Below are positions 33,144 through 44,016 of a stretch of 64,000 nucleotides of DNA, piece by piece. The stretch's first letter is position 1; each line of letters opens with the position of its first letter. A program made the position numbers and the translations under genes. The notes under the pieces were generated by a model that ran no database searches, was not told the origin of the DNA, and saw only the letters and a list, made by a program, of their open reading frames with translations. This stretch comes from Nocardioides marmoriginsengisoli. GTDB taxonomy: Bacteria; Actinomycetota; Actinomycetes; Propionibacteriales; Nocardioidaceae. Location of the stretch: positions 34,976 through 98,975 of the forward strand of contig NZ_RJSE01000005.1 of NCBI RefSeq assembly GCF_003725695.1, written 5' to 3'.

Positions 33144-34499
33144 CTACCTGCCGCGGATCATCCGCCGAACCCGCTCCCAGCGCTCCCGGAAGCCGGCCTC
33201 GGCGCCGAGCGCGGTCGGCTGGTAGTACTCCGCGTCCTCGACCGTGTCCGGCAGGTACTGCTGCTCGGCGATCCCGTAGGGCTGGTCGTGGGCGTACAGG
33301 TACCCGGCGCCGTGGCCGAGATTCTTCGATCCCGGGTAGTGCGCGTCGCGCAGGTGCGGCGGGACGGTGCCGATCTTCCCGGCCCGGACGTCGGCGATGG
33401 CGGCGTCCACCGCCTTGATGACCGCGTTCGACTTCGGTGCCAGCGACAGCTCGATCACCGCCTGGGCCAGGTTGATCCGTGCCTCCGGCATCCCGATCAG
33501 CTGGACGGCCTGGGCAGCCGCGACCGCGGTCGTGAGCGCGGCCGGGTGCGCCAGGCCGATGTCCTCGCTCGCCGAGATCACCAGCCGCCGGGCGATGAAC
33601 CGAGGGTCCTCCCCCGCCTCGATCATCCGGGCCAGGTAGTGCAGCGCCGCGTCGACGTCCGATCCGCGCACCGACTTGATGAACGCGCTGATCACGTCGT
33701 AGTGCTGGTCGCCGTCCCGGTCGTAGCGGACCGCCGCCCGGTCGACGGCGGTCTCCGCGGTGGCCAGGTCAACCACGTCGAGGCCCTGGGAGACCGCGGC
33801 CCCGGCGGCGGCCTCCAGGTAGGTCAGCGAGCGGCGGGCGTCGCCGCCGGCCAGCCGGACCAGGTGGTCCAGCGCCTCGTCGCTGACCTTGACCGCGCCG
33901 GCCAGGCCGCGTTCGTCGGTGACCGCCGAGGTGACCACCCCGCGGACGTCCTCGTCGGTCAGCGGCTCCAGGGTGAGCAGCAACGACCGGGAGAGCAGCG
34001 GCGAGATCACCGAGAAGTGCGGGTTCTCGGTGGTGGCGGCGATCAGGGTCACCCAGCGGTTCTCCACACCGGGGAGGAGCGCGTCCTGCTGGGCCTTGCT
34101 GAACCGGTGCACCTCGTCGACGAAGAGCACCGTCTCCTGGCCGGTGGCGACCAGCCGGGCGCGCGCGGCGTCGATCGCGGCCCGGACGTCCTTGATCCCG
34201 GCAGCGACTGCCGAGACCTCGACGAAGACCCGGTCGGTCTGCCCCGAGACGATCGCCGCGATGGTGGTCTTCCCGGTGCCGGGCGGACCCCAGAGCAGCA
34301 AGGACATCGACTGGTCGCCCTCGATGAGTCGCCGGAGCGGCGATCCCGCCGCCAGCAGGTGCTGCTGGCCGACGAGCTCGTCCAGGGTGCGCGGGCGCAT
34401 CCGGACCGCGAGCGGGGCGGACGTGTGGGTATTGCCCGCCAGCGTTCCGCCGCCGGGGGCGGCCGGGGTCGCAGGCGTGTCGAACAGTCCGTCATCCAC
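33144..34499 (-). CDS. rarA: Replication-associated recombination protein RarA (MgsA)
   Basis: RarA is an AAA+ ATPase related to clamp loaders and RuvB that acts at blocked replication forks. The 451-residue sequence has an N-terminal [15 protein letters not shown], Walker [14 protein letters not shown] near 71, Walker [20 protein letters not shown], sensor 1 [12 protein letters not shown], and the C-terminal tetramerisation domain containing [14 protein letters not shown] and [14 protein letters not shown]. The GTG at 34499 gives the usual short N-terminus ending in LFDTP. A 26-base gap separates it from oppF. Confidence 0.95.
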   Translation of the reverse strand: MDDGLFDTPATPAAPGGGTLAGNTHTSAPLAVRMRPRTLDELVGQQHLLAAGSPLRRLIEGDQSMSLLLWGPPGTGKTTIAAIVSGQTDRVFVEVSAVAAGIKDVRAAIDAARARLVATGQETVLFVDEVHRFSKAQQDALLPGVENRWVTLIAATTENPHFSVISPLLSRSLLLTLEPLTDEDVRGVVTSAVTDERGLAGAVKVSDEALDHLVRLAGGDARRSLTYLEAAAGAAVSQGLDVVDLATAETAVDRAAVRYDRDGDQHYDVISAFIKSVRGSDVDAALHYLARMIEAGEDPRFIARRLVISASEDIGLAHPAALTTAVAAAQAVQLIGMPEARINLAQAVIELSLAPKSNAVIKAVDAAIADVRAGKIGTVPPHLRDAHYPGSKNLGHGAGYLYAHDQPYGIAEQQYLPDTVEDAEYYQPTALGAEAGFRERWERVRRMIRGR

Positions 34500-34525
34500 G
34501 GACGACAGCCTACGGACCCGCTCCG

Positions 34526-35713
34526 TCAGGCGCCGGTCCGCTGTCCCGTCGCCAGGTCCAGCCAGGTCGTGTCGTACCCCGGGGCGTTCAGCTGGATGTC
34601 GGCCGTCTGACCGGCCACCGTGTTGCCCTGGGCGTCGACGCCGCAGATCCCGGTGGTCACCGGAGTCTGCGGAGCGTGCCCGAGCTCGCCCGGGAAGTGG
34701 CAGGCCACCTTGTGGCGAGCACCGACCTGGAGCAGCGGCGGCTCGACCTTGGCGCAGATCTCCTTCGCCAGCGAGCACCGCGTCCGGAACCGGCAGCCCG
34801 AGGGCGGGTTGATCGGGCTCGGCACGTCGCCGGTGAGCCGGATCCGCTCGCGCCGACCGCCGACCGCCGCCTGGCGCACGTCCGGAACCGCGGAGAGCAG
34901 CGCCTGGGTGTACGGGTGGTGCGGACGGCTGTAGAGCGTCTCCCGGTCGGCGATCTCGACGATCTTGCCCAGGTACATCACCGCGATCTCCGGGCAGAAG
35001 TGCCGGACGATCGCCAGGTCGTGGGCGATGAAGAGGAACGCGATCCCGAATTCCTTCTGGACGTCCTGGAGCAGGTTGACCACCTGCGCCTGGATCGAGA
35101 CGTCGAGGGCGGAGACCGGCTCGTCGGCCACCAGCAGCTTGGGCTGCAGCATCAGCGCCCGGGCGATGCCGATCCGCTGGCGCTGCCCGCCGGAGAACTC
35201 GTGCGGGTACCGGTTGTAGTGCTCCGGGTTGAGCCCGACCACCTCCAGGATCTCCTGCACCCGCGGGAGCACCTTGTCCTTCGGCACCAGGTTGTGGATC
35301 TCCAGCGGCGCCCCGACGATCGTGCCCACGGTGTGCCGCGGGTTCAGCGAGGTGTACGGGTCCTGGAAGATCATCTGGATGTCGCGGCGGATCGGCTTGA
35401 GGTTCTTCGGGCTGATCCGGGCGATGTCCTTGCCCTCGAAGCGGATCGCTCCGCCGGTGGGCTCGTAGAGACGGGTGATCGCGCGTCCGGTCGTCGACTT
35501 GCCGCAGCCGGACTCGCCGACCAGGCCGAGCGACGAGCCCGCTCCGAGCTGGAACGAGACTCCGTCCACGGCCTGCACCTGTCCGACGACGCGCCGGACC
35601 AGGCCGTGCGAGCGCACCGGGAAGTACATCTGCAGATTCTCGACCTCGAGGATCGGGGCGGCGTCCGGGTTCAGCTGGGACGGTGCGTGCGCCTCTGCGA
35701 CGAGCTCTTCCAT
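34526..35713 (-). CDS. Oligopeptide-type ABC transporter ATP-binding protein (OppF/DppF-like)
   Basis: One of the two ATPases that power the peptide importer encoded here. The 395 residues include Walker [17 protein letters not shown], the signature [17 protein letters not shown], Walker [17 protein letters not shown] and the switch His in FIAHDLAI. The OppF-specific C-terminal region with three cysteines (CRFRTRC) is followed by about 50 extra residues with no family match. Its start overlaps the end of oppD by one base. Confidence 0.93.
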   Translation of the reverse strand: MEELVAEAHAPSQLNPDAAPILEVENLQMYFPVRSHGLVRRVVGQVQAVDGVSFQLGAGSSLGLVGESGCGKSTTGRAITRLYEPTGGAIRFEGKDIARISPKNLKPIRRDIQMIFQDPYTSLNPRHTVGTIVGAPLEIHNLVPKDKVLPRVQEILEVVGLNPEHYNRYPHEFSGGQRQRIGIARALMLQPKLLVADEPVSALDVSIQAQVVNLLQDVQKEFGIAFLFIAHDLAIVRHFCPEIAVMYLGKIVEIADRETLYSRPHHPYTQALLSAVPDVRQAAVGGRRERIRLTGDVPSPINPPSGCRFRTRCSLAKEICAKVEPPLLQVGARHKVACHFPGELGHAPQTPVTTGICGVDAQGNTVAGQTADIQLNAPGYDTTWLDLATGQRTGA

Positions 35714-36780
35714 CAGTCCTCCACGATCAGGTCGGGCATGATCTCCGGGAGGATCTCCGTGCGGTAGAGCTCGTCAGGATCGGCCAGGTGGCAACGCTTG
35801 GTGTGTCCGGGGCCCTGCGAGCCCGGGAGCAGCTCCGGCAGCGTCGTGGTGCACAGGTCCGCCGGCACCTTGCTCCGGTGCACGCAGCGCGGGTGGAACG
35901 CGCAGCCGGTCGGCGGGTTGAGCAGGCTCGGCGGATTGCCCGGGATCGGGATCAGGGCGGCGTTGGTGTCGCCCTGGACGTCCGGCACGCTGGAGAGCAG
36001 CCCCCAGGTGTAGGGCATCTGCGGGTGCGTGAGCACGTCCTTGGTCGGGCCGTACTCGACGGCGCGGCCGGCGTACATCACCAGGACGTCGTCGGCCATC
36101 TCCGCCACCACGCCGAGGTCGTGGGTGATGATGATGATCGCTGAGTTGAACTCGCGCTGCAGGTCCTGGAGCAGGTCGAGGATCTGCGCCTGCACGGTCA
36201 CGTCGAGCGCGGTGGTCGGCTCGTCGGCGATGATCAGGCCGGGGTCGTTGATCAGGCCCATCGCGATCATCGCGCGCTGGCGCATGCCGCCGGAGAACTG
36301 GTGCGGGTAGTCGTCGATCCGGCGGTCCGGCTGCGGGATGCCGACCCGCTCGAGCATCTCGAGCGTCCGGGCACGCGCCGCCTTCTTCGAGACGTCGTTG
36401 TGCACCAGGTAGGCCTCGGCGATCTGGTTGCCGACGGTGTAGTAGGGGTGCATCGCGGACAGCGGGTCCTGGAAGATCATCGAGACCTCCTTGCCCCGCC
36501 GCAGCCGCATCTCCTCGTCGGAGAGCATGAGCAGGTCGGTGCCGCCGAGCACGATCCGGCCGCTCACCTGGGCACTGCTCCCCCGGTGCAGACCGAGGAT
36601 CGCCGAGCTCGAGACCGACTTGCCGGAACCCGACTCGCCCACCACGCCGATCGTCTTGCCCCGGCCGAGCGTGAAGCTGAGCCCGTCGGTCGCCTTCACG
36701 ATCCCGTCCGCGGTCGGGAAGTGGACCACCAGGTCCTCGACCGACAGGTACGGGCCGTCGTTGCTGTGCATGTCCGTCAC
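35713..36780 (-). CDS. Oligopeptide-type ABC transporter ATP-binding protein (OppD/DppD-like)
   Basis: The partner ATPase of the importer, 355 residues. It has Walker [17 protein letters not shown], signature [17 protein letters not shown], Walker [17 protein letters not shown] and the switch His in [10 protein letters not shown]. The C-terminus carries the oligo/dipeptide module with CAFHPRC. The GTG at 36780 follows GGAAGGA; an ATG nine bases later is an alternative. It follows oppB by 11 bases. Confidence 0.93.
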   Translation of the reverse strand: MTDMHSNDGPYLSVEDLVVHFPTADGIVKATDGLSFTLGRGKTIGVVGESGSGKSVSSSAILGLHRGSSAQVSGRIVLGGTDLLMLSDEEMRLRRGKEVSMIFQDPLSAMHPYYTVGNQIAEAYLVHNDVSKKAARARTLEMLERVGIPQPDRRIDDYPHQFSGGMRQRAMIAMGLINDPGLIIADEPTTALDVTVQAQILDLLQDLQREFNSAIIIITHDLGVVAEMADDVLVMYAGRAVEYGPTKDVLTHPQMPYTWGLLSSVPDVQGDTNAALIPIPGNPPSLLNPPTGCAFHPRCVHRSKVPADLCTTTLPELLPGSQGPGHTKRCHLADPDELYRTEILPEIMPDLIVED

Positions 36781-36791
36781 TGCAGTCCTTC

Positions 36792-37808
36792 CTAGCTCAG
36801 CCGCACGCGCGGGTCGATCACGGCGTACAGGACGTCCACGATGATGTTGGCGATGATCACGAAGCTGGCGAGCAGGATGACCAGTCCGACCAGCGTCGGC
36901 AGGTCGAAGTCCGTGTTGGCCGCGACCGCGAGCTTGCCCAGTCCCGGGTAGTTGAAGACCGACTCGGTGATGATCGCGCCGCCCATCAGGCCGGCGAAGT
37001 CGAGGCCCGCCATGGTCACGATCGGGGTGAGCGCGGCGCGCAGGGCGTGCTTGAAGGTCACCGTGCGCTTCGGCAGGCCCTTGGCCCTGGCCGTGCGCAC
37101 GTAGTCCTCCGAGAGCGACTCCAGCACGAAGGCACGGGTCATCCGGACGTAGCCGGCCATGAAGAAGACCGCCAGGGTGATCGCCGGCAGCAGCAGGCTG
37201 GAGAGCCACCCGGTGATGCCGCCCTCGGCAATCGGGGTGTACTCCGGCACGGGCACCCAATTCCACTGGATCGCCACGAACTTGAGCAGCAGCAAGCCGA
37301 TGAAGAAGGTCGGGAACGCGTAGAGCACCAGGGAAAGTCCGACCAGGCCGCGGTCGATCAGGGTCCCGCGCTTGAGCGCGGCTATCACGCCGAGCAGCAC
37401 GCCGCCGATGATCCAGAAGGCGAACGCGACGACCGCGATCGACAGGGAGACCGGCATCGTCTGCTTGATCAGGTCGGTGACCGTCGAGGTGCGCTCCTTG
37501 GAGTAGCCCAGGCAGGGCGCCGCGCAGTGCGCGATCGTCTCCGGTGCGGTGATCTTGAGCTTCGGGTCGTCCGGGAAGTCGCGGCCGACGAAGACACCCT
37601 TGGCGAACTTGCCCCACTGGGCGAAGAAGTTGTCGTCGTACCCCATCGAGGCCGCGGTCTGCGCCTTCATCGCCGGCGAGCAGTTCTTGCCGCAGGCGAA
37701 CTGCGCGGGGTCGATCGGCGAGGCGAAGAACAGCGCGAAGGTCACGATGCTCATCACGACGAGCAGGACCACACCGGCGATCAGCCGGCGGATGATGTAG
37801 GCAACCAA
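36792..37808 (-). CDS. Oligopeptide-type ABC transporter permease (OppB/DppB-like)
   Basis: The first permease, 338 residues with about six membrane helices. The conserved N-terminus IIRRLIAGVVLLVVMSIVTF and the cytoplasmic EAA-type loop DYVRTARAKGLPKRTVTFKH define the family. The first outside loop is long and contains four cysteines (CGKNC and CAAPC), probably two disulfides. The start is a TTG at 37808, with AGAGG about nine bases upstream. A strong terminator lies between it and oppA upstream. Confidence 0.92.
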   Translation of the reverse strand: MVAYIIRRLIAGVVLLVVMSIVTFALFFASPIDPAQFACGKNCSPAMKAQTAASMGYDDNFFAQWGKFAKGVFVGRDFPDDPKLKITAPETIAHCAAPCLGYSKERTSTVTDLIKQTMPVSLSIAVVAFAFWIIGGVLLGVIAALKRGTLIDRGLVGLSLVLYAFPTFFIGLLLLKFVAIQWNWVPVPEYTPIAEGGITGWLSSLLLPAITLAVFFMAGYVRMTRAFVLESLSEDYVRTARAKGLPKRTVTFKHALRAALTPIVTMAGLDFAGLMGGAIITESVFNYPGLGKLAVAANTDFDLPTLVGLVILLASFVIIANIIVDVLYAVIDPRVRLS

Positions 37809-37847
37809 GGGAGAAGACCTCTGCAGTCGGACGTGCGGACGGCGTGG

Positions 37848-37889
37848 CGTCGACGGTCGGGATCGTCGGAACGATCCCGACCGTCGACG
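37848..37889 (-). terminator. Strong hairpin between oppA and oppB
   Basis: A perfect 19-base-pair inverted repeat (arms 37848-37866 and 37871-37889, beginning CGTCGACGGTCGGGATCGT) surrounds a four-base loop, 13 bases after the oppA stop. As it sits inside the operon it likely trims or partly terminates the transcript, so that more binding protein than permease is made. Confidence 0.85.
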
Positions 37890-37902
37890 TACTACGTGGT
37901 TG

Positions 37903-39639
37903 TTACTTCGTCACTCCGATGGTCGCGAGGTCGGCGTAGCCGTTCGTCGAGACGTTGTTGGAGTAGCCGGTGATCTTCGATCCGTGCAGGAAGTTGAAGA
38001 TCGTGATCTCGAGCGGGATGTACGCGACATCCTCACCGAGCTTGGCGTCGACGCCGGCCCACAGGGAGGCGGCCTTCGTCAGGTCGGTCTCGGCGTAGGC
38101 AGCATCGATCATCGCGTCCACCTCAGGACCGCCCTTGTAGTTTCCGTAGTCGTTTCCGTTGGACGACGGCGTGATGTTGATCCGGCTGTCGAACAGCGGC
38201 GGGATCACCGTGCCGATGGACGGCCAGTCAGCACCCCAACCACCCCAGGTGACGTCGAAGTCGGCGTCCGGCTTCTGGATCACGGAGTAGTAGGTGTCGG
38301 CCAGCGGGTCGAGCTCGGTCTTGAAACCGGCCTTGTCCCACGCCGCCTTGAGAGCGGAGGCCTGCTTGTCGGAGGTCGGGGTACCACCGGAGTAGGTGAA
38401 CTTGATCTTCACCGGCTTCGGAGCCGAGCACTCGGCAAGAGCAGCCTTGGCCTGCTCGATGTCACCGTTGTCCGGGATGTCGCCGAACGCGGCGTTCTTC
38501 TCGTAGCCCGGGACCGACGGGTTCACGGCCGAGTACGCCGGCGTGAAGGCACGCTCGCCACCACCCGCGTTGATCCAGGCGGTCTTGTCGGTCGCGAACT
38601 TCAGCGCCTCGCGGCACTTGATGTCCTTGAAGACCGGCGAGTTGAAGTTCGGCAGCACGTAGTCGACGAACGGCGACTCGACCTTGGTGTACAGCTTGCC
38701 CGCCTCCGCGATCCGGCTGTAGAACGTCGGCGGCATCCGACGCTCGGTCACGCCGAAGTTGGCGTCACCGGTCTTGGCGAGGAACTGCTCGTAGATCGTC
38801 TCCTCGGTGTCACCCTCCTTGAACTGCCAGGTGTCCGGCAGCGCCTTGCGGATGGTGTCGGTCTTCGCGTCCCAGTTGGTGTTCCGGACGAACTTGCCGC
38901 CGGTGCCTTCGGTCCACTTGCCATCGAGCTTGTAGGGACCGTTCGAGATGATCTGGAAGTTGCTCGCGTCGCCCTTGTCCAGGTCCGCACGGTACGGGTC
39001 GAGGTAGCGCAGCGAGGCGATCGACTGCGGGAAGTCCGGCCACGGCTTCTTCATCTTGTAGGTGATGGTGTTGCCGTCGCAGGACACGGCCTTGTCGAAC
39101 AGGTCCTGGCCGGTCTTCTTGAAGGGGCCCTTGTACTCCGGGAGCCCGTCCTTGCCGGTCGGGATGTCCAGGTAGGTGAAGAGGTAGTTCGCCGGGCCGC
39201 CGATGATCACGTCGGTGGCGAAGTTGCGCGAGGCGCCGTAGGCGAAGTCCTCACACGTGATGGCCTTGCCGTCCTCCCACTTCACGTCGTCGCGGACCGT
39301 GAACTTCCAGACCTTGCCGGCCTCCTCCGACGTACCGGTGTCGGTCGCCAGGTCGGGGATCGGCGTGGTGCCCTTCACCGGGTCGTTGGACGCCGGGTAG
39401 GCGACCAGGCTCCGGTAGAAGAGACGGCCCGAGTTGTTCAGGTCGCGGCCGATGTACATCCGCTGCGGGTCCCAGTGCTCGGTGTTGCGAACACCGTTGT
39501 AGAAGATCGCGTTACCGCCGGCGGTGCCTTCGCTCTTGCTCCCGCCTCCGTTGTCCCCGTCACTACCACCGCACGCGACCAAGGTGGTCGCGAGCGCAGC
39601 TACCGCCAAGGCGGCAAATGGTTTCTTGCTGATAGCCAT
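37903..39639 (-). CDS. Oligopeptide-type ABC transporter substrate-binding lipoprotein
   Basis: The extracellular receptor of the importer (SBP family 5). The 578-residue protein has a lipoprotein signal ending LATTLVAC with Cys23 as the lipid anchor, a Gly/Ser linker, and the mature domain with VWKFTVRDDVKWEDGKAIT, a family hallmark. Substrate type cannot be told from sequence; peptides are likely. The ATG at 39639 has GGAGAAAG upstream and removes 13 residues from the longest possible frame. It is encoded after oppC and before oppB, an uncommon order. Confidence 0.93.
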   Translation of the reverse strand: MAISKKPFAALAVAALATTLVACGGSDGDNGGGSKSEGTAGGNAIFYNGVRNTEHWDPQRMYIGRDLNNSGRLFYRSLVAYPASNDPVKGTTPIPDLATDTGTSEEAGKVWKFTVRDDVKWEDGKAITCEDFAYGASRNFATDVIIGGPANYLFTYLDIPTGKDGLPEYKGPFKKTGQDLFDKAVSCDGNTITYKMKKPWPDFPQSIASLRYLDPYRADLDKGDASNFQIISNGPYKLDGKWTEGTGGKFVRNTNWDAKTDTIRKALPDTWQFKEGDTEETIYEQFLAKTGDANFGVTERRMPPTFYSRIAEAGKLYTKVESPFVDYVLPNFNSPVFKDIKCREALKFATDKTAWINAGGGERAFTPAYSAVNPSVPGYEKNAAFGDIPDNGDIEQAKAALAECSAPKPVKIKFTYSGGTPTSDKQASALKAAWDKAGFKTELDPLADTYYSVIQKPDADFDVTWGGWGADWPSIGTVIPPLFDSRINITPSSNGNDYGNYKGGPEVDAMIDAAYAETDLTKAASLWAGVDAKLGEDVAYIPLEITIFNFLHGSKITGYSNNVSTNGYADLATIGVTK

Positions 39640-39726
39640 CCAACTTTCTCCTATCTGGTGTGACGGCGCCGGGAACACCCGGCGTCCGACAGCCTCCGCC
39701 GGCTCTGTCGGCAGGGGCTGAGTCTG

Positions 39727-40761
39727 TTATCGATGGGTCTTCGGATCGAGGGCGTCCCGGGCTCCGTCGCCGACGAGGTTGAAGGCCACGACGGTCAGTG
39801 CCAGCACGATCCCGGGAAGGAAGAAGTACGTCGGATCCGCCGTCGTCCAGCTGACCGAGTCGCGCAGGATGTTGCCCAGGGTGGGCGTCGGCGGCTTGAT
39901 GCCGACTCCGAGGAAGCTGAACGCGGCCTCGGCCGAGATGTACGCCGGGATCAGCAACGTCGTGTAGACGAGGATCGGCGCCCAGACGTTCGGCAGCACT
40001 TCCTTGAAGTAGAGGCGCTTGCGCGACGCGCCGATCAGCTTGGCGGCCTCGATGAACTCGCGCTCGCGGATCGAGAGCACCTGGCCGCGGACGACGCGGG
40101 CCACCGGCGGCCAGCCGAAGGCGGAGAGGATGATCACCACGAACAGGCCGTTGGCCAGATCCGGATTCTCCAGGAACCCGAGGAGCGGTAGCTCGGAGAC
40201 GTCCTTGCGGATCAGCAGCACGGTGGGCGCGGCGAGCGCCAGCAGCATCATCGTCTGCGGGAACGACAGGGTCAGGTCGATGAACCGGCCGACCGTGGCG
40301 TCGACGAAGCCGCCGCTGAAACCCGAGATGATGCCGAGCACCACGCCGATCAGCACGGTGATCAGGGTCCCGGTCAGCGCGATGCCGAGCGAGTAGGTCA
40401 TCGAGAACGAGAGCCGTGAGAGCAGGTCCTCGCCGTTGCCCGGAGTCAGTCCGAGCGGGTGCGACCAGCTGACGCCGCCGAAGGCTCCGTGCGGGATGCC
40501 GCCGAGATCGGTGTTCAGCTTGTCCTGGTTGAGACCGTCCGGGTCGAAGACCCCGATCTTGACCAGGATCGGCGATGCCACCGCCGCGAAGACCACGAAG
40601 CACGAGACGTAGAACGAGATCATCGACAGCTTGTCGGCACGGAACCGCGCCATCGCCAGCTGGGTCGGTGAACGACCGGCGACCTTACCCGCGACGCCTT
40701 CCTCGGATTCACCCAGAGGAGGAACGGCGTGGCCCTCCATTTCGGAAGCCGGGATGGTCAT
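39727..40761 (-). CDS. Oligopeptide-type ABC transporter permease (OppC/DppC-like)
   Basis: The second permease, 344 residues. It has a hydrophilic N-terminus, the first helix in MISFYVSCFVVFAAVASP, then HPLGLTPGNGEDLLSRL, typical of OppC, and the EAA-type loop EFIEAAKLIGASRKRLYFKE. It ends VGDGARDALDPKTHR like other family members. ATG at 40761 has GAGG at a suitable distance; GTG at 40767 is possible. It is the first gene of the operon, 88 bases before oppA. Confidence 0.92.
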   Translation of the reverse strand: MTIPASEMEGHAVPPLGESEEGVAGKVAGRSPTQLAMARFRADKLSMISFYVSCFVVFAAVASPILVKIGVFDPDGLNQDKLNTDLGGIPHGAFGGVSWSHPLGLTPGNGEDLLSRLSFSMTYSLGIALTGTLITVLIGVVLGIISGFSGGFVDATVGRFIDLTLSFPQTMMLLALAAPTVLLIRKDVSELPLLGFLENPDLANGLFVVIILSAFGWPPVARVVRGQVLSIREREFIEAAKLIGASRKRLYFKEVLPNVWAPILVYTTLLIPAYISAEAAFSFLGVGIKPPTPTLGNILRDSVSWTTADPTYFFLPGIVLALTVVAFNLVGDGARDALDPKTHR

Positions 40762-40876
40762 CTTCACCTCGTCCGTTCGTCACCGAGTCGATAGTCCGGA
40801 CAAGGGGATTGCCCTGGTCCGTCCGCGACTCTATGGGAAGAACATGGTGGAAATGGTCACCGTGGAGTAACGATCA

Positions 40877-40893
40877 CGTCACGACGCGTGACG
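40877..40893. other. Inverted repeat upstream of the opp operon
   Basis: CGTCACG and CGTGACG flank three bases, 17 bases past the aspS stop and about 115 bases before oppC. It may be an operator for the transporter operon or a weak aspS terminator. The rest of the gap (40768-40909) shows no convincing promoter. Confidence 0.35.
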
Positions 40894-40909
40894 GCGAAAC
40901 ACCGGCTTC

Positions 40910-42688
40910 TCAGGCTTTGGGGTGAAGATCCTCCGTCGGGCGCGCGTCGACTCCGGCTTCCTTACGCTGCTCAGCAGTGATGGGCGCCGGGGCCGCGGTG
41001 AGTGGGTCATACCCGCCACCGCTCTTCGGAAACGCGATCACGTCGCGGATCGAGTCGCTCCCGGCGAGGATCGCGCAGATCCGGTCCATGCCGATCGCGA
41101 TGCCGCCGTGCGGGGGCGCGCCGAACTTGAACGCGTCCAGCAGGAAGCCGAATTTCTCCTGCGCCTCGTCCTCGGTCAGGCCCATCACGGCGAAGACCCG
41201 CTTCTGGACGTCCTCGCGGTGGATCCGGATCGAACCGCCGCCGAGCTCGTTGCCGTTGCAGACGATGTCGTAGGCGTACGCCAGCGCACTCCCCGGGTCG
41301 GTGTCGAAGGTGTCCGCGAACTCGGGCTTGGGCCCGGTGAACGCGTGGTGCACCGCCGTCCAGGCACCCGCGCCGACGGCGACGTCACCGCTGGCGACCG
41401 CGTCCGAGCTCGGCTCGAACATCGGGGCGTCGACGACCCAGGTGAAGGCGAAGGCGCTCTCGTCGATCAGGTCGCCGCGGCGGCCGATCTCCAGCCGGGC
41501 CGCGCCCAGCAGCGCGCGGCTGGACTTGGGCGCGCCGGCGCCGAAGAAGATGCAGTCCCCCGGCTGGGCGCCGACGTGCGCGGCCAGTCCGGCCTGCTCG
41601 GTCTCCGACAGGTTCATGGCCACGGGCCCGCCCAGGGTCCCGTCCTCGGCCACCAGGACGTAGGCCAGGCCCTTGGCTCCGCGCTGCTTGGCCCACTCCT
41701 GCCAGGCGTCCAGCTTCTTGCGCGGCTGGCTCGCTCCCCCGGGCATCACCACGGCGCCGACGTACGGCGCCTGGAAGACCCGGAAGGTGGTGTCGGCGAA
41801 GTACTCGGTGCACTCGACCAGCTCGAGACCCATCCGCAGGTCCGGCTTGTCCGAGCCGAACCGGCGCATCGCCTCGGCGTACGTCATCCGCGGGATCGGG
41901 CGCGGGATGTCCACGTCGATCAGCTTCCACATCGCGGCGAGGACGTCCTCCATCAGCGCCATCACGTCGTCCTGGTCGACGAAGCTCATCTCGATGTCGA
42001 GCTGGGTGAACTCCGGCTGCCGGTCGGCCCGGAAGTCCTCGTCCCGGTAGCACCGGGCGATCTGGTAGTACCGCTCCATGCCGGCCACCATCAGCAGCTG
42101 CTTGAAGAGCTGCGGGCTCTGCGGCAGCGCATACCAGGAACCGGGCGCGAGTCGCGCGGGCACCAGGAAGTCGCGGGCGCCCTCCGGGGTCGACCGGGTC
42201 AGCGTCGGCGTCTCGACCTCCACGAAGTCGTGGCTGTCGAGGACGTCGCGGGCCGCCTTGTTCACCTTGCTGCGCAGGCGGAGCGCGGCGTTCGGGCCGC
42301 TGCGGCGCAGGTCCAGGTAGCGGTGCTTGAGCCGGGCCTCCTCGCCGACGTCCACGTGGTCGCTGATCGGGAACGGCAGCGGAGCCGCTTCGCTGAGCAC
42401 CTCCACGTCGGTCGCGACGATCTCGATCGCGCCGGTGGCCAGGTTCGGGTTCTCGTTGCCCTCCTTGCGGGCAGCCACCTCACCGGTGATCTTCAGGCAG
42501 TACTCCGCGCGGAGCGCGTGCGCGACGTCCTCGTCGCGGATCACGACCTGGACGACCCCGCTGGCCTCGCGCAGGTCGATGAAGGCCACCCCGCCGTGGT
42601 CGCGGCGGTTGGCCACCCAGCCGGCGAGGGTGACGGTCTGGCCGACGTGCTCGGCGCGCAGCGCGCCGGCGTCGTGGGTGCGGATCAC
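40910..42688 (-). CDS. aspS: Aspartyl-tRNA synthetase, probably non-discriminating
   Basis: AspS charges tRNA-Asp. The 592-residue protein has the N-terminal OB anticodon domain, class II motifs [27 protein letters not shown] and GIAIGMDRI, and the bacterial GAD insert. In the anticodon domain it reads [16 protein letters not shown]. His at this site marks forms that also charge tRNA-Asn with Asp for later amidation, so it is probably non-discriminating. The GTG start overlaps the hisS stop (GTGA). Confidence 0.96.
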   Translation of the reverse strand: MIRTHDAGALRAEHVGQTVTLAGWVANRRDHGGVAFIDLREASGVVQVVIRDEDVAHALRAEYCLKITGEVAARKEGNENPNLATGAIEIVATDVEVLSEAAPLPFPISDHVDVGEEARLKHRYLDLRRSGPNAALRLRSKVNKAARDVLDSHDFVEVETPTLTRSTPEGARDFLVPARLAPGSWYALPQSPQLFKQLLMVAGMERYYQIARCYRDEDFRADRQPEFTQLDIEMSFVDQDDVMALMEDVLAAMWKLIDVDIPRPIPRMTYAEAMRRFGSDKPDLRMGLELVECTEYFADTTFRVFQAPYVGAVVMPGGASQPRKKLDAWQEWAKQRGAKGLAYVLVAEDGTLGGPVAMNLSETEQAGLAAHVGAQPGDCIFFGAGAPKSSRALLGAARLEIGRRGDLIDESAFAFTWVVDAPMFEPSSDAVASGDVAVGAGAWTAVHHAFTGPKPEFADTFDTDPGSALAYAYDIVCNGNELGGGSIRIHREDVQKRVFAVMGLTEDEAQEKFGFLLDAFKFGAPPHGGIAIGMDRICAILAGSDSIRDVIAFPKSGGGYDPLTAAPAPITAEQRKEAGVDARPTEDLHPKA

Positions 42689-44016
42689 GGGAGTTCCTTC
42701 TTGTCGTCGGTGGTCGAGCTGGTGCCGGAGACTGAGCCGGTGCCTGAGATTGAGCTTGTCGAAATCAGGTGAGCCACGTGTGCGGCCACCTCGTCCAGGG
42801 GTACAGCGACCTGTTCCCCGCTGTCCATTGCTTTGAGCTGGCACTCGCCGGCTTCCAGGTCGCGCTCGCCGATCACGATCGTGTACGGCGCACCGGAGCG
42901 GTCCGCCCCCTTCATGGCGCCCTTGAGCCCGCGCGAGCCGAACGAGAGATCGGTGCGGATGCCGGCCCGGCGGAGCTCGGTGACCAGGAGGGCGGCGCGC
43001 GTCCGGGCCTCGCCGAGCGGGACGACGTACACGTCGAGCGACCGGGTCGGCCCAGGGGTCAGTCCTTCGGCCCGGCAGGCCAGGAAGGTCCGGTCGATGC
43101 CGAGCCCGAAGCCGATGCCGGAGAGCTCCTGGCCGCCGAGCTGCGCCATCAGGCCGTCGTACCGGCCGCCGCCACCGATCCCTCCCTGGGCCCCGAGGCC
43201 GTCGTGGACGAACTCGAAGGTGGTCCGGGTGTAGTAGTCGAGCCCGCGCACCATCCGCTTGTTGATCACGTAGGTGACCTCGTTGGCGTCGAGCAGGGAG
43301 CGGACCGCTGCGAAGTGCTCGGCGCAGGCCTCGCAGAGATGGTCGAGCATCAGCGGCGCATCGGCGAGCTGGGCCTGGACTTCGGGCCGCTTGTCGTCCA
43401 GCACCCGCAACGGGTTCAGCTGAGCCCGCTCCCGGGTGGCGTCGTCGAGGTCGAGGCCGGCCAGGAAGCCGACCAGCAGGTCGCGGTACGCGGGCCGGTC
43501 CTCCGCACATCCCAGCGAAGTGAGCTCGAGCCGGTAGCCGGTCAGGCCCAGCGACTTGTACCCGTCGTCGGCGATGGTGATTACCTCGGCGTCCAGGGCC
43601 GGGTCGTCGGACCCGATCGCCTCGATGCCGAACTGCTGGAGCTGGCGGTAGCGGCCGTGCTGCGGGCGCTCGGCGCGGAAGAACTGCCCGCGGTACCAGA
43701 GCTTCACCGGCAGCTGGCCGCGATCCAGGCCGTGCTCGATGACCGAGCGCATCACGCCGGCGGTGCCCTCGGGGCGCAGCGTCAGCGACCGGTTGCCCCG
43801 GTCGGTGAAGGTGTACATCTCCTTGCTGACCACGTCGGTGGACTCACCGACGCCGCGTACGAACAGGTTCGTGTCCTCGAAGACCGGCAGCTCGACGTAC
43901 CCGTACCCGGCCAGGATCGCCGGTGCCGCGAGCGCCTCGTGCACGGCGAGGAAGGTGGCCGAGTCCGGCGGGAGGTACTCCGGGACGCCCTTGGGGGCGG
44001 AGATGCGGTCGCTCAT
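42685..44016 (-). CDS. hisS: Histidyl-tRNA synthetase
   Basis: HisS charges tRNA-His. The 443 residues hold class II motif 2 [12 protein letters not shown], the histidine-binding [13 protein letters not shown] and GGGGRYDGL, motif 3 [10 protein letters not shown] and the C-terminal anticodon domain. The ATG at 44016 overlaps the stop of the hydrolase gene by one base; a GTG three bases upstream is also possible. The C-terminal tail (about 20 residues, rich in Ser, Thr and Gly) extends beyond the usual end. Confidence 0.96.
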   Translation of the reverse strand: MSDRISAPKGVPEYLPPDSATFLAVHEALAAPAILAGYGYVELPVFEDTNLFVRGVGESTDVVSKEMYTFTDRGNRSLTLRPEGTAGVMRSVIEHGLDRGQLPVKLWYRGQFFRAERPQHGRYRQLQQFGIEAIGSDDPALDAEVITIADDGYKSLGLTGYRLELTSLGCAEDRPAYRDLLVGFLAGLDLDDATRERAQLNPLRVLDDKRPEVQAQLADAPLMLDHLCEACAEHFAAVRSLLDANEVTYVINKRMVRGLDYYTRTTFEFVHDGLGAQGGIGGGGRYDGLMAQLGGQELSGIGFGLGIDRTFLACRAEGLTPGPTRSLDVYVVPLGEARTRAALLVTELRRAGIRTDLSFGSRGLKGAMKGADRSGAPYTIVIGERDLEAGECQLKAMDSGEQVAVPLDEVAAHVAHLISTSSISGTGSVSGTSSTTDDKKELP

